Shown here in pieces: positions 1-6,764 of a DNA stretch of 18,384 nucleotides. Under the pieces are notes generated by a model. It did not search any database. It saw only the letters and a program-made list of their open reading frames with translations, and was not told where the DNA came from. The position numbers were made by a program, and so were the translations under genes. The DNA is from Candidatus Aenigmatarchaeota archaeon (GTDB lineage: Archaea > Aenigmatarchaeota > Aenigmatarchaeia > QMZP01 > JAFGSV01): contig JAUXKD010000001.1 in assembly GCA_030624445.1 (NCBI GenBank), forward strand, positions 1 to 18,384. Direction: 5' to 3'. Positions within the stretch are counted from its first letter, which is position 1; every line of letters starts with the position of its first letter.

Positions 1-31
1 GGCCAGTACTTGGGAGAGGTCGGACGCCGTT

Positions 32-1078
32 GTGGCGCAGAGGATCAACGTCTTCCAGATAGGCGGGATCATAAGCAAGAAGATTCGTGTTCTGGACGGT
101 GAAGTTGTCATCATTGAGGAGGACGGCAGGGCCCTTAAGACATTGGAAAGGGGCGTTCACAAGGTCGGCTGGGCATTTTCCGGTTCCAGGAGAAGCGCGA
201 CCTTCGTGGACACGAGAGCGAAGACCGTCCGCAGGGAAGTGGAGGGCCTCTGGACGCGCGACGACAAGGAGATCACCGGGGACGTGGAAATGAAGCTGGT
301 GGTCTCCGACCCCGAGAAGCTGAGAAGCGTCATGATGAATAACCGGGACATGCTCACGCTCGAAGACGTCTGGGAGGAACTGAAAAAGGAAATCGCAGGC
401 GAGGCGGTGGCGCCGGTCGTCAAGAAGAAAAGCGCGGACCAGTTGCAGGGGGACAGGAAGACGCTTAAGGAAGTGCAGATTTCAGTCGAGGTCGGGCTTA
501 GAAAGAAGCTTGAGATAACGGGCCTCGATCTCCTCTCGTTCTCGATGAAGTTCATTCTGCCCGAGGAGTACCGGGAGTACCTGAAAGGCCGTGGCAGGAT
601 GAAGGAGGAATCGGAAAAGGCTGTGTCCGCAGAGGAGGAAGAGACAAGGAAGGCCATCCATGAAAGGGAGGTCGGGGAAATAAGAGGCACCGTTGAGGGC
701 AGGGACCAGGTTCTGGACAACCTCGAGAAGGAAAGGATGAAAAGGGAAGTGGAGATGGAGATCGAGGAGGAGGAAACCCAGCACGACATGCGCGACGCCA
801 TGGAAGCCCTCAGGCTGAAGGAAATAAAGGACAGGCAGAAAATGCTCAAGGATAGTGAAAGGAAAAGGCTCGGGATGGATTCGCTCAAGAAGGCGTTTTC
901 CGAAGGGGAAGACCCGGAAAAAAGGTACGACGAATTGCAGAAAATGATGGAAGCGACCGAAAAGAAATACCTGGGCAGGAAGATAGACAAGGAAACGTTG
1001 AAGAAGATCATGCAGAAATACGAGCAGGAGAAGACCGAGCTGGAGGTAAAGTTGAAGAAAGGTAAAAAGGAGGTGTAG
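32..1078 (+). CDS. SPFH/band 7-like coiled-coil protein, first visible gene of a four-gene operon
   Basis: Residues about 15-175 resemble an SPFH (stomatin/prohibitin/flotillin) fold: a beta-rich start (DGEVVIIEEDGRA, LERGVHKVGW), then a segment running from VDTRAKTVRREVEG to LSFSMKF. The rest (about 185-348) is an extremely charged Glu/Lys/Arg-rich helix, almost certainly a long coiled coil. No membrane anchor or signal peptide is visible, so it is probably a soluble or peripheral scaffold. The start used is GTG, with GGGAGAGGT about 11 nt upstream. The frame is also open to the left edge of the window, so the true start could lie outside it. The next gene follows 2 nt after the stop, behind a strong GGAGGTG. 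The family call is from fold-like pattern and is moderately sure; the cellular role is unknown. Confidence 0.7.
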   Translation: MAQRINVFQIGGIISKKIRVLDGEVVIIEEDGRALKTLERGVHKVGWAFSGSRRSATFVDTRAKTVRREVEGLWTRDDKEITGDVEMKLVVSDPEKLRSVMMNNRDMLTLEDVWEELKKEIAGEAVAPVVKKKSADQLQGDRKTLKEVQISVEVGLRKKLEITGLDLLSFSMKFILPEEYREYLKGRGRMKEESEKAVSAEEEETRKAIHEREVGEIRGTVEGRDQVLDNLEKERMKREVEMEIEEEETQHDMRDAMEALRLKEIKDRQKMLKDSERKRLGMDSLKKAFSEGEDPEKRYDELQKMMEATEKKYLGRKIDKETLKKIMQKYEQEKTELEVKLKKGKKEV

Positions 1079-1080
1079 AA

Positions 1081-1602
1081 ATGGAGGAAAGCATGCTTGA
1101 TGTCATTGAAAACATGGAAAGGGTCGTTCCGGAGTACAGTTATTCCAGCGTAGCGGCCATCGTGCAGACAGACGAGAAAGTGAGGGATTTCCTTTTGGAA
1201 AAGATGAAAGAAATAAAGGACTATCTGTTCCACGTCGTCCAGATAAGTTACGAGCTGCAAAGGGACAAACTCAGCGAGGCGGCGGAGAGCGTCTGGAATG
1301 ATGTGAAAATCCTTATGAACAGGATCGAAAACAGCAAGACCGCTTCGCTCAAAGGGGACAAGAACTACTGCGTCGAGTGCAAGGACAGGATAGAGAAAAA
1401 CATCCAAAGCCTTGTGAGAAGGGACAGGGAACTGGTCATGTCTTCGAAAGACATGAGAAGGACCGCACACCTTCTGTACAAGGAACTGATCGAAAAGGGC
1501 AGGGAGAGGCACTTTATTAAAGGCGTGGATGGAATTAAAAAATACGTTGGTGAAATGGATTCGCTCCTTGACAAAAGGGAGAGGATCATCACGGGAGAAT
1601 GA
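1081..1602 (+). CDS. Small helical protein of the SPFH operon (paralog A)
   Basis: A 173-residue, mostly helical, charged protein with no transmembrane segment. I do not recognise the family. GGAGGTG at 1068-1074 sits six bases before the ATG, and the gene starts 2 nt after the SPFH-like gene, so the two are co-transcribed. A CVEC pair near residue 97 is the only cysteine motif. It aligns end to end with the next gene product at low identity. Both have ME-x5-YSY near the start, a shared TD-K-R stretch, an LF-x5-Y segment, and an R-D-x2-L-x2-S-x3 to KKY+ pattern at the C-terminus. This suggests a tandem duplication. A structural or adaptor role with the SPFH-like protein is only inferred from the operon. 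Confidence 0.75.
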   Translation: MEESMLDVIENMERVVPEYSYSSVAAIVQTDEKVRDFLLEKMKEIKDYLFHVVQISYELQRDKLSEAAESVWNDVKILMNRIENSKTASLKGDKNYCVECKDRIEKNIQSLVRRDRELVMSSKDMRRTAHLLYKELIEKGRERHFIKGVDGIKKYVGEMDSLLDKRERIITGE

Positions 1603-1603
1603 A

Positions 1604-2104
1604 ATGAGCGAATGGGTAAAGGCCACCGGGGAAGTGAAAAAGGAATTCAAGGAAATGGAAGGGGCGCTTCGGGGGTATAGCTACAGGGAGCCGAAGAAGG
1701 CGGAGAGCACTGACAAGAAATTCAGAAGGCTTGTCGGGGAGGAGACAGGCAGATGCAGAGACTCGCTCTTCCCGATGATAGAAGCGGCTTACATGGATAA
1801 TGACATGGACAACGCTGGCCCGCTCGAGGAAGTGATGCAATGGCTTGACATATTCATTCTCGAACTTGGGCTGCCTCTTGTATGGGACGACAAAGCCGGT
1901 TATAAGAACTTCGCCAAATTGATTCGCTCTGATGTCACCCTTCTAAGGAACAGCAGGAAACTGTCGGAAATACTTGACAGGATGCAAAAAGAGGTGCTGC
2001 ACGGGAAGGGACACTCCGTGATCAGGAAGTGCGCCCAGCTCAAGAAATACATATCCGACCTGCTGACCGTTTTCAAGAGAAGAAGACACGCCCTCGGAGG
2101 ATGA
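1604..2104 (+). CDS. Small helical protein of the SPFH operon (paralog B)
   Basis: A 166-residue helical protein of unknown family. The ATG at 1604 is chosen because GGGAG at 1593-1597 lies six bases upstream and the preceding gene stops at 1602. A longer in-frame start at 1529 would overlap that gene by 74 nt. It is basic at the C-terminus (KRRRH) and has no membrane segment. It looks like a diverged paralog of the preceding gene: shared YSY near residue 26, TD-K at about 37, and a C-terminal R-D-x2-L-x2-S then KKY pattern. The downstream gene begins after a 1-nt gap, which implies coupled translation. Function is unknown. Confidence 0.75.
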   Translation: MSEWVKATGEVKKEFKEMEGALRGYSYREPKKAESTDKKFRRLVGEETGRCRDSLFPMIEAAYMDNDMDNAGPLEEVMQWLDIFILELGLPLVWDDKAGYKNFAKLIRSDVTLLRNSRKLSEILDRMQKEVLHGKGHSVIRKCAQLKKYISDLLTVFKRRRHALGG

Positions 2105-2105
2105 A

Positions 2106-3152
2106 ATGAGGGAAAACATCGAAGGTGCAGAGAAAAGGATTGAATCCGAGATAGAGGCCGTCAGAAAAGAGCTTCAGACCGAAACGGCTACGAGAGAGGA
2201 AAAGGCGAGTTCGAGGCTGGACGACATCCTGTCAAAGAAAGGGATGGAGTTTTGCTCAAGATGTAAAAAGAAGGTCGGATCGCGAACAGACTGGGCGGGC
2301 AAATGCTGGTGGAAAGACTGCGAGAATCTTTTGTGCAGGGAATGCTGGGACGTCAATAAGTGCCGGTTCTGCACGGACCATTCAAAAAGGATTACAGGCG
2401 AACCTGAAGAGCAGGCCAAGAAAAAGGAATTCTTCGAGGAAGAGGACGACGACATAAAGGTGGACCTGCGCGCGATGATTGATAGCGAGGATGACCTCAG
2501 GAACAAAAAGCTCAAGTATTACACGTTTGAGTATGCGAACTGGCTGATGAAAAGGATGGAGAAGGCGGGCCCAATCGACTGGACACCCAACGAGTTCTTG
2601 AAAAAACCCGAGGCGAGGATGGACAGGGACGATGAAGATTTCGTAATCTCATTGAGTGTGAAAGGGTGGTTCCGGAGAAAGACGAAGCTTTCCGTCGTTG
2701 TAGCGACATTCGACTCGGCCGGGGAACTGGACATGAACTCACTCACGGCGTACCTGCACAGGCTGTCAAGAAAGCACAAGGGATACAAGCTCTTCGTCCT
2801 CGTGGGCGACGGGGCGAAACTGGACGCCGTCAATTTCGTTAACAAGTTCGCTGACAAGGATTTCTCCCTGTACATGGTGGAACCCAGGAAGGGGAACCTT
2901 TATTACAACATCAAAGACACCATCGCGAATGGTTACTCGAGATGGTTCAACCAGAAGAGTGAACCGTACGACTTCAAGGAAAAGCTTAAAAGGCTGGCCG
3001 ACCTGGTATCCGGCAGGCTCATCGTGTCCGAGAATGAGGTTGCCAAGGAATTCGGATTCAGGGAGCGTGACGTCCACGGAATCCTCAAGTCCTGTCCCAC
3101 ACTGTCGTACGTAAAGGACACGCAGACATTCGTGTGGAAAGAGCCGTCATAA
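2106..3152 (+). CDS. Zinc-finger / alpha-beta / winged-helix protein, last gene of the SPFH operon
   Basis: A 348-residue multidomain protein. Residues 1-45 form a charged helix, probably a coiled coil. Residues 50-92 hold Cys50, Cys53, Cys67, Cys72, Cys77, Cys80, Cys86, Cys89 and His92. This nine-ligand spacing is typical of a two-zinc cross-brace (RING/FYVE-like or double treble-clef) module. An acidic linker follows (about 109-118), then an alpha/beta domain (about 175-285) with hydrophobic strands such as LSVVVATF, YKLFVLVGD and FSLYMVEP. The fold is nuclease- or Rossmann-like, but I see no clear catalytic motif. The C-terminus (about 290-345) looks like a winged helix (ENEVAKEFGFRERDVHGIL). 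GGAGG at 2096-2100 supports the ATG. Its stop overlaps the stop of the convergent deacetylase gene. The family is not recognised. Confidence 0.75.
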   Translation: MRENIEGAEKRIESEIEAVRKELQTETATREEKASSRLDDILSKKGMEFCSRCKKKVGSRTDWAGKCWWKDCENLLCRECWDVNKCRFCTDHSKRITGEPEEQAKKKEFFEEEDDDIKVDLRAMIDSEDDLRNKKLKYYTFEYANWLMKRMEKAGPIDWTPNEFLKKPEARMDRDDEDFVISLSVKGWFRRKTKLSVVVATFDSAGELDMNSLTAYLHRLSRKHKGYKLFVLVGDGAKLDAVNFVNKFADKDFSLYMVEPRKGNLYYNIKDTIANGYSRWFNQKSEPYDFKEKLKRLADLVSGRLIVSENEVAKEFGFRERDVHGILKSCPTLSYVKDTQTFVWKEPS

Positions 3153-3956
3153 AGTCCTCAAAAAATGCCAGCAGAGTTCGCCTATTTCATCGGAATATCC
3201 GCCTTCCAGAGCCATGAAGGTAGGGATACCGAGTTCCTTTATCATTTTACCTATTTTCCCGTATCCCTCTTTCGTTACATTCTGCCCGGCAAGAGGGTCT
3301 TCAGCAAACGTGTCGAGGCCCAGGGATACCGCCAGCAACTCGGGCCTGAAAGACTCAACTGTCGTGAGAGCCTTTTCAAGGGTCTTGAGGTACGCCTTTT
3401 CGTCAGTGCCTGGGAGGAGAGGGAAGTTGTGGCAGTTTCTGTCTGATTTCAGGCCTGTCATCGGATAGAGGGGTGACTGGTGCAGCGAGACGTAAGAGAC
3501 ATCCTCGTCTCCGAGGAAAATCTCTTCTGTACCCTGCCCGTGATGGACGTCAATGTCCAGAATCACTGTTTTCCTGTTCAGTTTCTTTACCGCTATCGCT
3601 ACGTTGTTGAAATAGCAGAACCCTCCCAGTGAATCCCGGCCCGCGTGGTGCCCGGGAGGCCTGGTGAGGGCGAATCCAAGATTTTCAGCCGCCTTTATCG
3701 TTACACCGGCCGCGAGCAGCGGGTATTCGATGTCTATGGGAGGCGTCTCGATGCCCGGGTAATTCATGCCCCTGACTTTTTCAAAATGCTCCCTGGTGTG
3801 CACAAGAAGCACGTCCTGTTCCTTCGCAGGAGCTCCGGAAACGAATCTGAACCCCTTCTCTTTCAGAACATCGTGTATCCTTCTGACTCTGCCGGGGCTT
3901 TCCGGATGCCCGGGGATCTCGTATTCAAGGCACTGGGGGGAATACACGATCAGCAT
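3147..3956 (-). CDS. Histone deacetylase / acetylpolyamine amidohydrolase family enzyme
   Basis: A zinc-dependent arginase-fold deacylase, 269 residues. Diagnostic motifs are all present: RPPGHHA (99-105) with tandem catalytic His103-His104; GFCYFNNVAIA (112-122); DIDVHHGQGT (134-143) with zinc ligands Asp136 and His138; Asp215 in LGLDTFAEDPL as third zinc ligand; and EGGY (251-254) with the transition-state Tyr. The start is placed at the Met beginning MLIVYSP because family members begin there. An upstream in-frame ATG would add a 14-residue hydrophobic run and erase the promoter. TATAATAT at 3981-3988 lies 25 nt upstream, so the mRNA is likely leaderless. The substrate cannot be told from sequence: acetyl-lysine on protein, acetylpolyamine or another acyl amide. 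Confidence 0.93.
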   Translation of the reverse strand: MLIVYSPQCLEYEIPGHPESPGRVRRIHDVLKEKGFRFVSGAPAKEQDVLLVHTREHFEKVRGMNYPGIETPPIDIEYPLLAAGVTIKAAENLGFALTRPPGHHAGRDSLGGFCYFNNVAIAVKKLNRKTVILDIDVHHGQGTEEIFLGDEDVSYVSLHQSPLYPMTGLKSDRNCHNFPLLPGTDEKAYLKTLEKALTTVESFRPELLAVSLGLDTFAEDPLAGQNVTKEGYGKIGKMIKELGIPTFMALEGGYSDEIGELCWHFLRTL

Positions 3957-3988
3957 AATTAATAACACGGGGGAAAATAATATAATAT
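3957..3988. promoter_or_regulatory. Interleaved divergent promoters
   Basis: Only 32 nt separate the deacetylase start (-) from the divergent membrane-protein start (+). TATAATAT at 3981-3988 is 25 nt from the - start and touches the + start. TAATTAAT at about 3956-3963 is 25-30 nt before the + start and touches the - start. Each promoter element therefore lies on top of the other gene's transcription start. Confidence 0.5.
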
Positions 3989-4834
3989 ATGTTTCCATTT
4001 CACAAGCCCAAAGGCCTTTTCGGGAAGGTCAAGGAGGCATTCCAAAGGTTGTCTGACAGGACAAGACTGGGACTCAAGAGGCTTCCGAGCGCCGGATACT
4101 ATCTTGACCGGATCACCTACAAACTGGGGAAGTTCAGACGGGGTGCCGGATACGCGATAGAGGATGCGAAAATCGAAACCAAGAAGATGTCGAAACACAC
4201 GGAGGCTTTCCTCTTCTCCATCATAATCATCCTTGCCTTGGCGATGCTTCTTCGGGCCGGAAGTTCGGATTTCATCAGTTCCCTGATTGCGCTGTTGGTG
4301 CTGGTCCTGGTGGTCGTCATTTACATGCAGCTGAAGTTCCAGAAGAGGATGCTGGACCAGTACGTTCCCAGACTGGAGTTCGTGAGAATAAGCAAGTGCC
4401 AGTTTTACTCGGACAGGATAAGGACGGTGAACCTCTACGGGGCGAAGGAGAAGCTTGACCGTATCAAAAAGGTGAGGAACCTTAAAATTGGATACGACAT
4501 AATAAACGACAGCTTCACTCCACTTTCCATTCACTCGGCCTCCGTTATTATAAAGGTGAAAGGGGGGAAGAGTATATCGCTGCCGTCTGCCATGTCGGTA
4601 GTCAACGTTGAGCCGAAGAGGACCTCTTCTTCCGGGGTGAGCTTCAGGCTGCCAAGGGAGGTGGATTTCGATTCCATTGACTGGGTGGAGCTTTCGCTCA
4701 AGGGGAACGCTGACAAGAAAATACTCACAGAACCGCACCTCTATGTAAACATCGTGACCAGAGGGAAAAAGCCGAAGTTCATTTTCGAGCCTTTCGATAA
4801 ATTCAGGAAAAGGCCAGAGATAGCAAGCGGGTAA
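3989..4834 (+). CDS. Two-transmembrane protein with C-terminal beta-rich domain
   Basis: 281 residues, family not recognised. A basic N-terminal region (1-70, rich in Lys/Arg) is followed by two hydrophobic helices, about 73-89 and 94-114, with a short loop between them, so both ends should lie on the same side. The positive-inside rule puts both ends in the cytoplasm. The C-terminal half (about 125-265) alternates hydrophobic and polar residues like a beta-sandwich and contains no cysteine pairs beyond one Cys in ISKCQF. The start ATG has no close ribosome-binding site, which fits leaderless translation. It is divergent from the deacetylase gene and stands alone. Confidence 0.7.
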   Translation: MFPFHKPKGLFGKVKEAFQRLSDRTRLGLKRLPSAGYYLDRITYKLGKFRRGAGYAIEDAKIETKKMSKHTEAFLFSIIIILALAMLLRAGSSDFISSLIALLVLVLVVVIYMQLKFQKRMLDQYVPRLEFVRISKCQFYSDRIRTVNLYGAKEKLDRIKKVRNLKIGYDIINDSFTPLSIHSASVIIKVKGGKSISLPSAMSVVNVEPKRTSSSGVSFRLPREVDFDSIDWVELSLKGNADKKILTEPHLYVNIVTRGKKPKFIFEPFDKFRKRPEIASG

Positions 4835-4926
4835 TAAACCGGCACACTGTATGGTCGCTATATGTGCACAGATGCCTTTTTTCGGATTGTAAAACAAATG
4901 CATGCAAGGGGATGTCTGAAAGCTAA

Positions 4927-4938
4927 ACATTTATAAGG
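4927..4938 (+). promoter_or_regulatory. TATA box of the pilin-like gene
   Basis: ACATTTATAAGG lies about 30 nt before the ATG at 4967. A start site near 4957-4962 would leave a leader of only a few bases. Confidence 0.6.
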
Positions 4939-4966
4939 GAAATCGGACAACTATATACAGATAAAC

Positions 4967-5434
4967 ATGAAAATGAAAGCACAAGCAGCAATGGAGTATT
5001 TGATGACTTACGGATGGGCAATTCTGATAGTGATCATAGTGGCCGCAGCACTCTACGCTCTTGGAGTGTTCAATCCAGCAACGTGGACAGGAACAAGATC
5101 AACTGGCTTTGCCAACATCGGGCAGCCGACCGACTGGATATACCAAAGCACCGGAGTTTTTAACATAACACTGAAGAACAATCTGGGAAGTCCGATAACC
5201 ATCGTCTTAGGTGGCGTTACGGCGGCCTGTGGATCAGGCGGAGCGAGCGTGACGTTGCAGAACACAACTGATGGGTTGACACTCGGAGCTGGTGGGTCAA
5301 AAGAATTCAGTGGTGCATGCGCAGCCATACCGGCAGCCAGCAGTTATTCGTCACAACTGACAGTACAGTACACTAAGACAGGTGGGACATACACCCAGAC
5401 AGACACCGGAACGGTGACAGGCGCCGCAATCTAA
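4967..5434 (+). CDS. Class III signal peptide pilin-like protein
   Basis: 155 residues. The N-terminus MKMKAQAAMEYLMTYGWAIL, with the hydrophobic stretch that follows it, is a textbook archaeal class III signal: a short basic leader, Ala-Gln cleavage site, Q-x3-E motif, then a hydrophobic helix of about 20 residues. A prepilin peptidase should cut after Ala5 and leave Gln at position 1, with Glu five residues on. The remainder is Gly/Ser/Thr-rich and beta-prone, as in minor pilins, with two cysteines (CGSGG and GACA) that could form a disulfide. The matching peptidase could be the A24-family protein encoded at 11372-12226. It probably forms part of a type IV pilus or other surface filament. 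T-rich sequence after 5460 may end transcription. Confidence 0.88.
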   Translation: MKMKAQAAMEYLMTYGWAILIVIIVAAALYALGVFNPATWTGTRSTGFANIGQPTDWIYQSTGVFNITLKNNLGSPITIVLGGVTAACGSGGASVTLQNTTDGLTLGAGGSKEFSGACAAIPAASSYSSQLTVQYTKTGGTYTQTDTGTVTGAAI

Positions 5435-5462
5435 ATCCGAAAGCAGCACTCATCCATCCAAA

Positions 5463-5480
5463 CACTCTTTTAATTTTTTC
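5463..5480 (+). terminator. T-rich terminator after the pilin-like gene
   Basis: The run CTCTTTTAATTTTTTCAG starts about 30 nt after the stop codon. Archaeal RNA polymerase terminates on such U-rich stretches without needing a hairpin. Confidence 0.4.
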
Positions 5481-5526
5481 AGTTTTACGTTTATTTCTAT
5501 TCCGTTTTTAATGCATCGCCTCAATT

Positions 5527-5874
5527 ATGGTTATGTGGAAACAGGTCATCATCGTCAGAAAGGATCTGAAGCTCAGCAGGGGAAAGCTTGCTGCCCAGGT
5601 GGCGCACGCATCGCTTGGATCCTACAAGGCATCGCCTTTCGAAAGCCAGCTCGAGTGGGAGGCCTGGGGTTCGAAAAAGATCGTGCTGAAAGCCGATGGT
5701 CTCAAGGAGATTATCGAAATACAGAAAAGTGTGAAAAGGGCCAGGATGCCCCATGTGCTCATAAAGGATGCGGGAAAGACGGAGGTAAAACCCGGTACGG
5801 TCACCGCCCTCGGGATAGGACCCTGCAAGGAAGAAGTGGTAGACAAAATAACAGGGGAACTCAAGATGCTGTGA
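5527..5874 (+). CDS. pth2: Peptidyl-tRNA hydrolase, archaeal type (Pth2)
   Basis: 115 residues, the normal length of archaeal/eukaryal Pth2. The enzyme releases tRNA from prematurely dropped peptidyl-tRNA. Family signatures are clear: an N-terminal strand KQVIIVRKDL, then SRGKLAAQVAHASLG (the conserved GK-x-A-x-Q-x2-HA region), a central KIVLK strand, and the C-terminal T-x-T-A-L-G-I-GP motif (TVTALGIGPCKEEVVDKITG). The translation could also begin at the second ATG (5533), two codons later; the difference is trivial. It stands alone between the pilin-like gene and prefoldin alpha on the same strand. Confidence 0.95.
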   Translation: MVMWKQVIIVRKDLKLSRGKLAAQVAHASLGSYKASPFESQLEWEAWGSKKIVLKADGLKEIIEIQKSVKRARMPHVLIKDAGKTEVKPGTVTALGIGPCKEEVVDKITGELKML

Positions 5875-5887
5875 ACGGCTCACGTTC

Positions 5888-5899
5888 ATTTATATAATT
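5888..5899 (+). promoter_or_regulatory. TATA box of the prefoldin alpha gene
   Basis: ATTTATATAATT lies about 55 nt before the chosen start. A transcription start near 5918 leaves a leader of about 30 nt carrying the GGTGAT ribosome-binding site. Confidence 0.55.
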
Positions 5900-5949
5900 A
5901 TTAAATTATAAATGATCAATTCGTTAGTAATGTTAATCCGGTGATAAGA

Positions 5950-6402
5950 TTGAAGAACGAAAAACAGAAGGAAATTCAGGAAAAGGTGCTGTTGTATCAG
6001 ATACTGCAGAACCAGCTGGAAGAATTCGGTAAGCAGGGTGTTGCGCTGGAGAACAGGCTGAACGAGCTGGAAACGACAACGAATGCTCTGGGAGAGATAA
6101 AAAAGGTTGGGAAAGAGCCCGACACCTTGGTCCCTCTCGGTGGAGGGTGCTTCAGCCACGGAAAGATCACGGAGAAGGACAAGTTCATCGTTGAGGTCGG
6201 CGCCGGCATAATGATAGAGAAAAGTCTTCCTGAAGCATTGGCCGTAATAGAGGAAAGGAAAGAAGAGGTTGAAAATGTCAAAACAAAGCTTCAGGAGGAG
6301 ATGCAAAAGCTATCCAACTCCATGAACCAGATAACGATTGAACTCCAGAAATCCGCCGGAAAGGCGGGAGAAAGCGACGGTGACGATATAGCTGTTGATT
6401 AA
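5950..6402 (+). CDS. pfdA: Prefoldin alpha subunit
   Basis: 150 residues. Prefoldin is the jellyfish-shaped hexameric chaperone (two alpha, four beta) that hands unfolded proteins to the group II chaperonin. The layout is diagnostic: an N-terminal coiled coil (to about residue 50), the central beta-hairpin region TLVPLGGGCFSHGKI followed by FIVEVGAGIMIEKS, and a C-terminal coiled coil (about 80-135) ending in a short acidic tail. TTG at 5950 is chosen as start because GGTGAT (5939-5944) precedes it at a 5-nt spacing. GTG at 5941 is in frame but would lie inside that site. Its stop shares the bases TTAA with the stop of the convergent nuclease gene. Confidence 0.9.
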   Translation: MKNEKQKEIQEKVLLYQILQNQLEEFGKQGVALENRLNELETTTNALGEIKKVGKEPDTLVPLGGGCFSHGKITEKDKFIVEVGAGIMIEKSLPEALAVIEERKEEVENVKTKLQEEMQKLSNSMNQITIELQKSAGKAGESDGDDIAVD

Positions 6403-6764
6403 CCCGGCTCGGGTATCCTGATTTCCTTGAAGCTCACTTTTTTCTTTTCCGTTAATTCTTTTATTCGTTTTTGTTCCCGGGTCAGCCCGGAACCGGCAGT
6501 CTTGAATTCCACGAGCACTATCCCGTCCTCGTTGAACTGGACGCCGTCTATGGGATTCCCGAGGAATCTGAAGTTGCGCTCGTCGTACGGGTACAATTCC
6601 AGGAAAGGCATGAACTGTTCCGTCATCTTCCCATACTTTACGCTCAGGCTCTGCTTCCTCGAAACGGTCTCAAGCAGGTCGGTCCTTAATCTCATGTAGG
6701 ATTTCGCAAGAAAGATGATCACGAAAACCAGCACTGCTATTATCAGCGACAGAATCCATATCAT
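6399..6764 (-). CDS. Membrane-anchored Holliday-junction-resolvase-like nuclease
   Basis: 121 residues. An N-terminal hydrophobic helix (about 3-22) is followed by a basic linker and a small PD-(D/E)xK-type core. The core motif runs FLGNPIDGVQF, then DGIVLVEFKTAGS, then L-x3-Q-x-RIKEL. The D in PIDG and the E-x-K in VEFK match the catalytic Asp and Glu/Lys of this nuclease fold and of the archaeal Holliday-junction-resolvase-related family. The start at 6764 overlaps the HAD stop by ATGA, so it is translationally coupled to that gene. An in-frame ATG further upstream would lie inside the HAD gene and is rejected. Activity is inferred; the membrane anchor is a feature of this family. Confidence 0.8.
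   Translation of the reverse strand: MIWILSLIIAVLVFVIIFLAKSYMRLRTDLLETVSRKQSLSVKYGKMTEQFMPFLELYPYDERNFRFLGNPIDGVQFNEDGIVLVEFKTAGSGLTREQKRIKELTEKKKVSFKEIRIPEPG

Noticed and set aside
157..1650. A long open frame (about 497 codons) on the - strand opposite the SPFH operon
   Set aside because: Its Ser/Phe/Leu-rich, repetitive translation is the antisense of Lys/Glu-rich coiled-coil codons. The + strand genes have ribosome-binding sites and sensible operon spacing.
3959..4930. A long - strand frame opposite the two-TM protein gene
   Set aside because: It has no family resemblance, no promoter or ribosome-binding site, and it overlaps the deacetylase promoter. The + frame has clear membrane helices.
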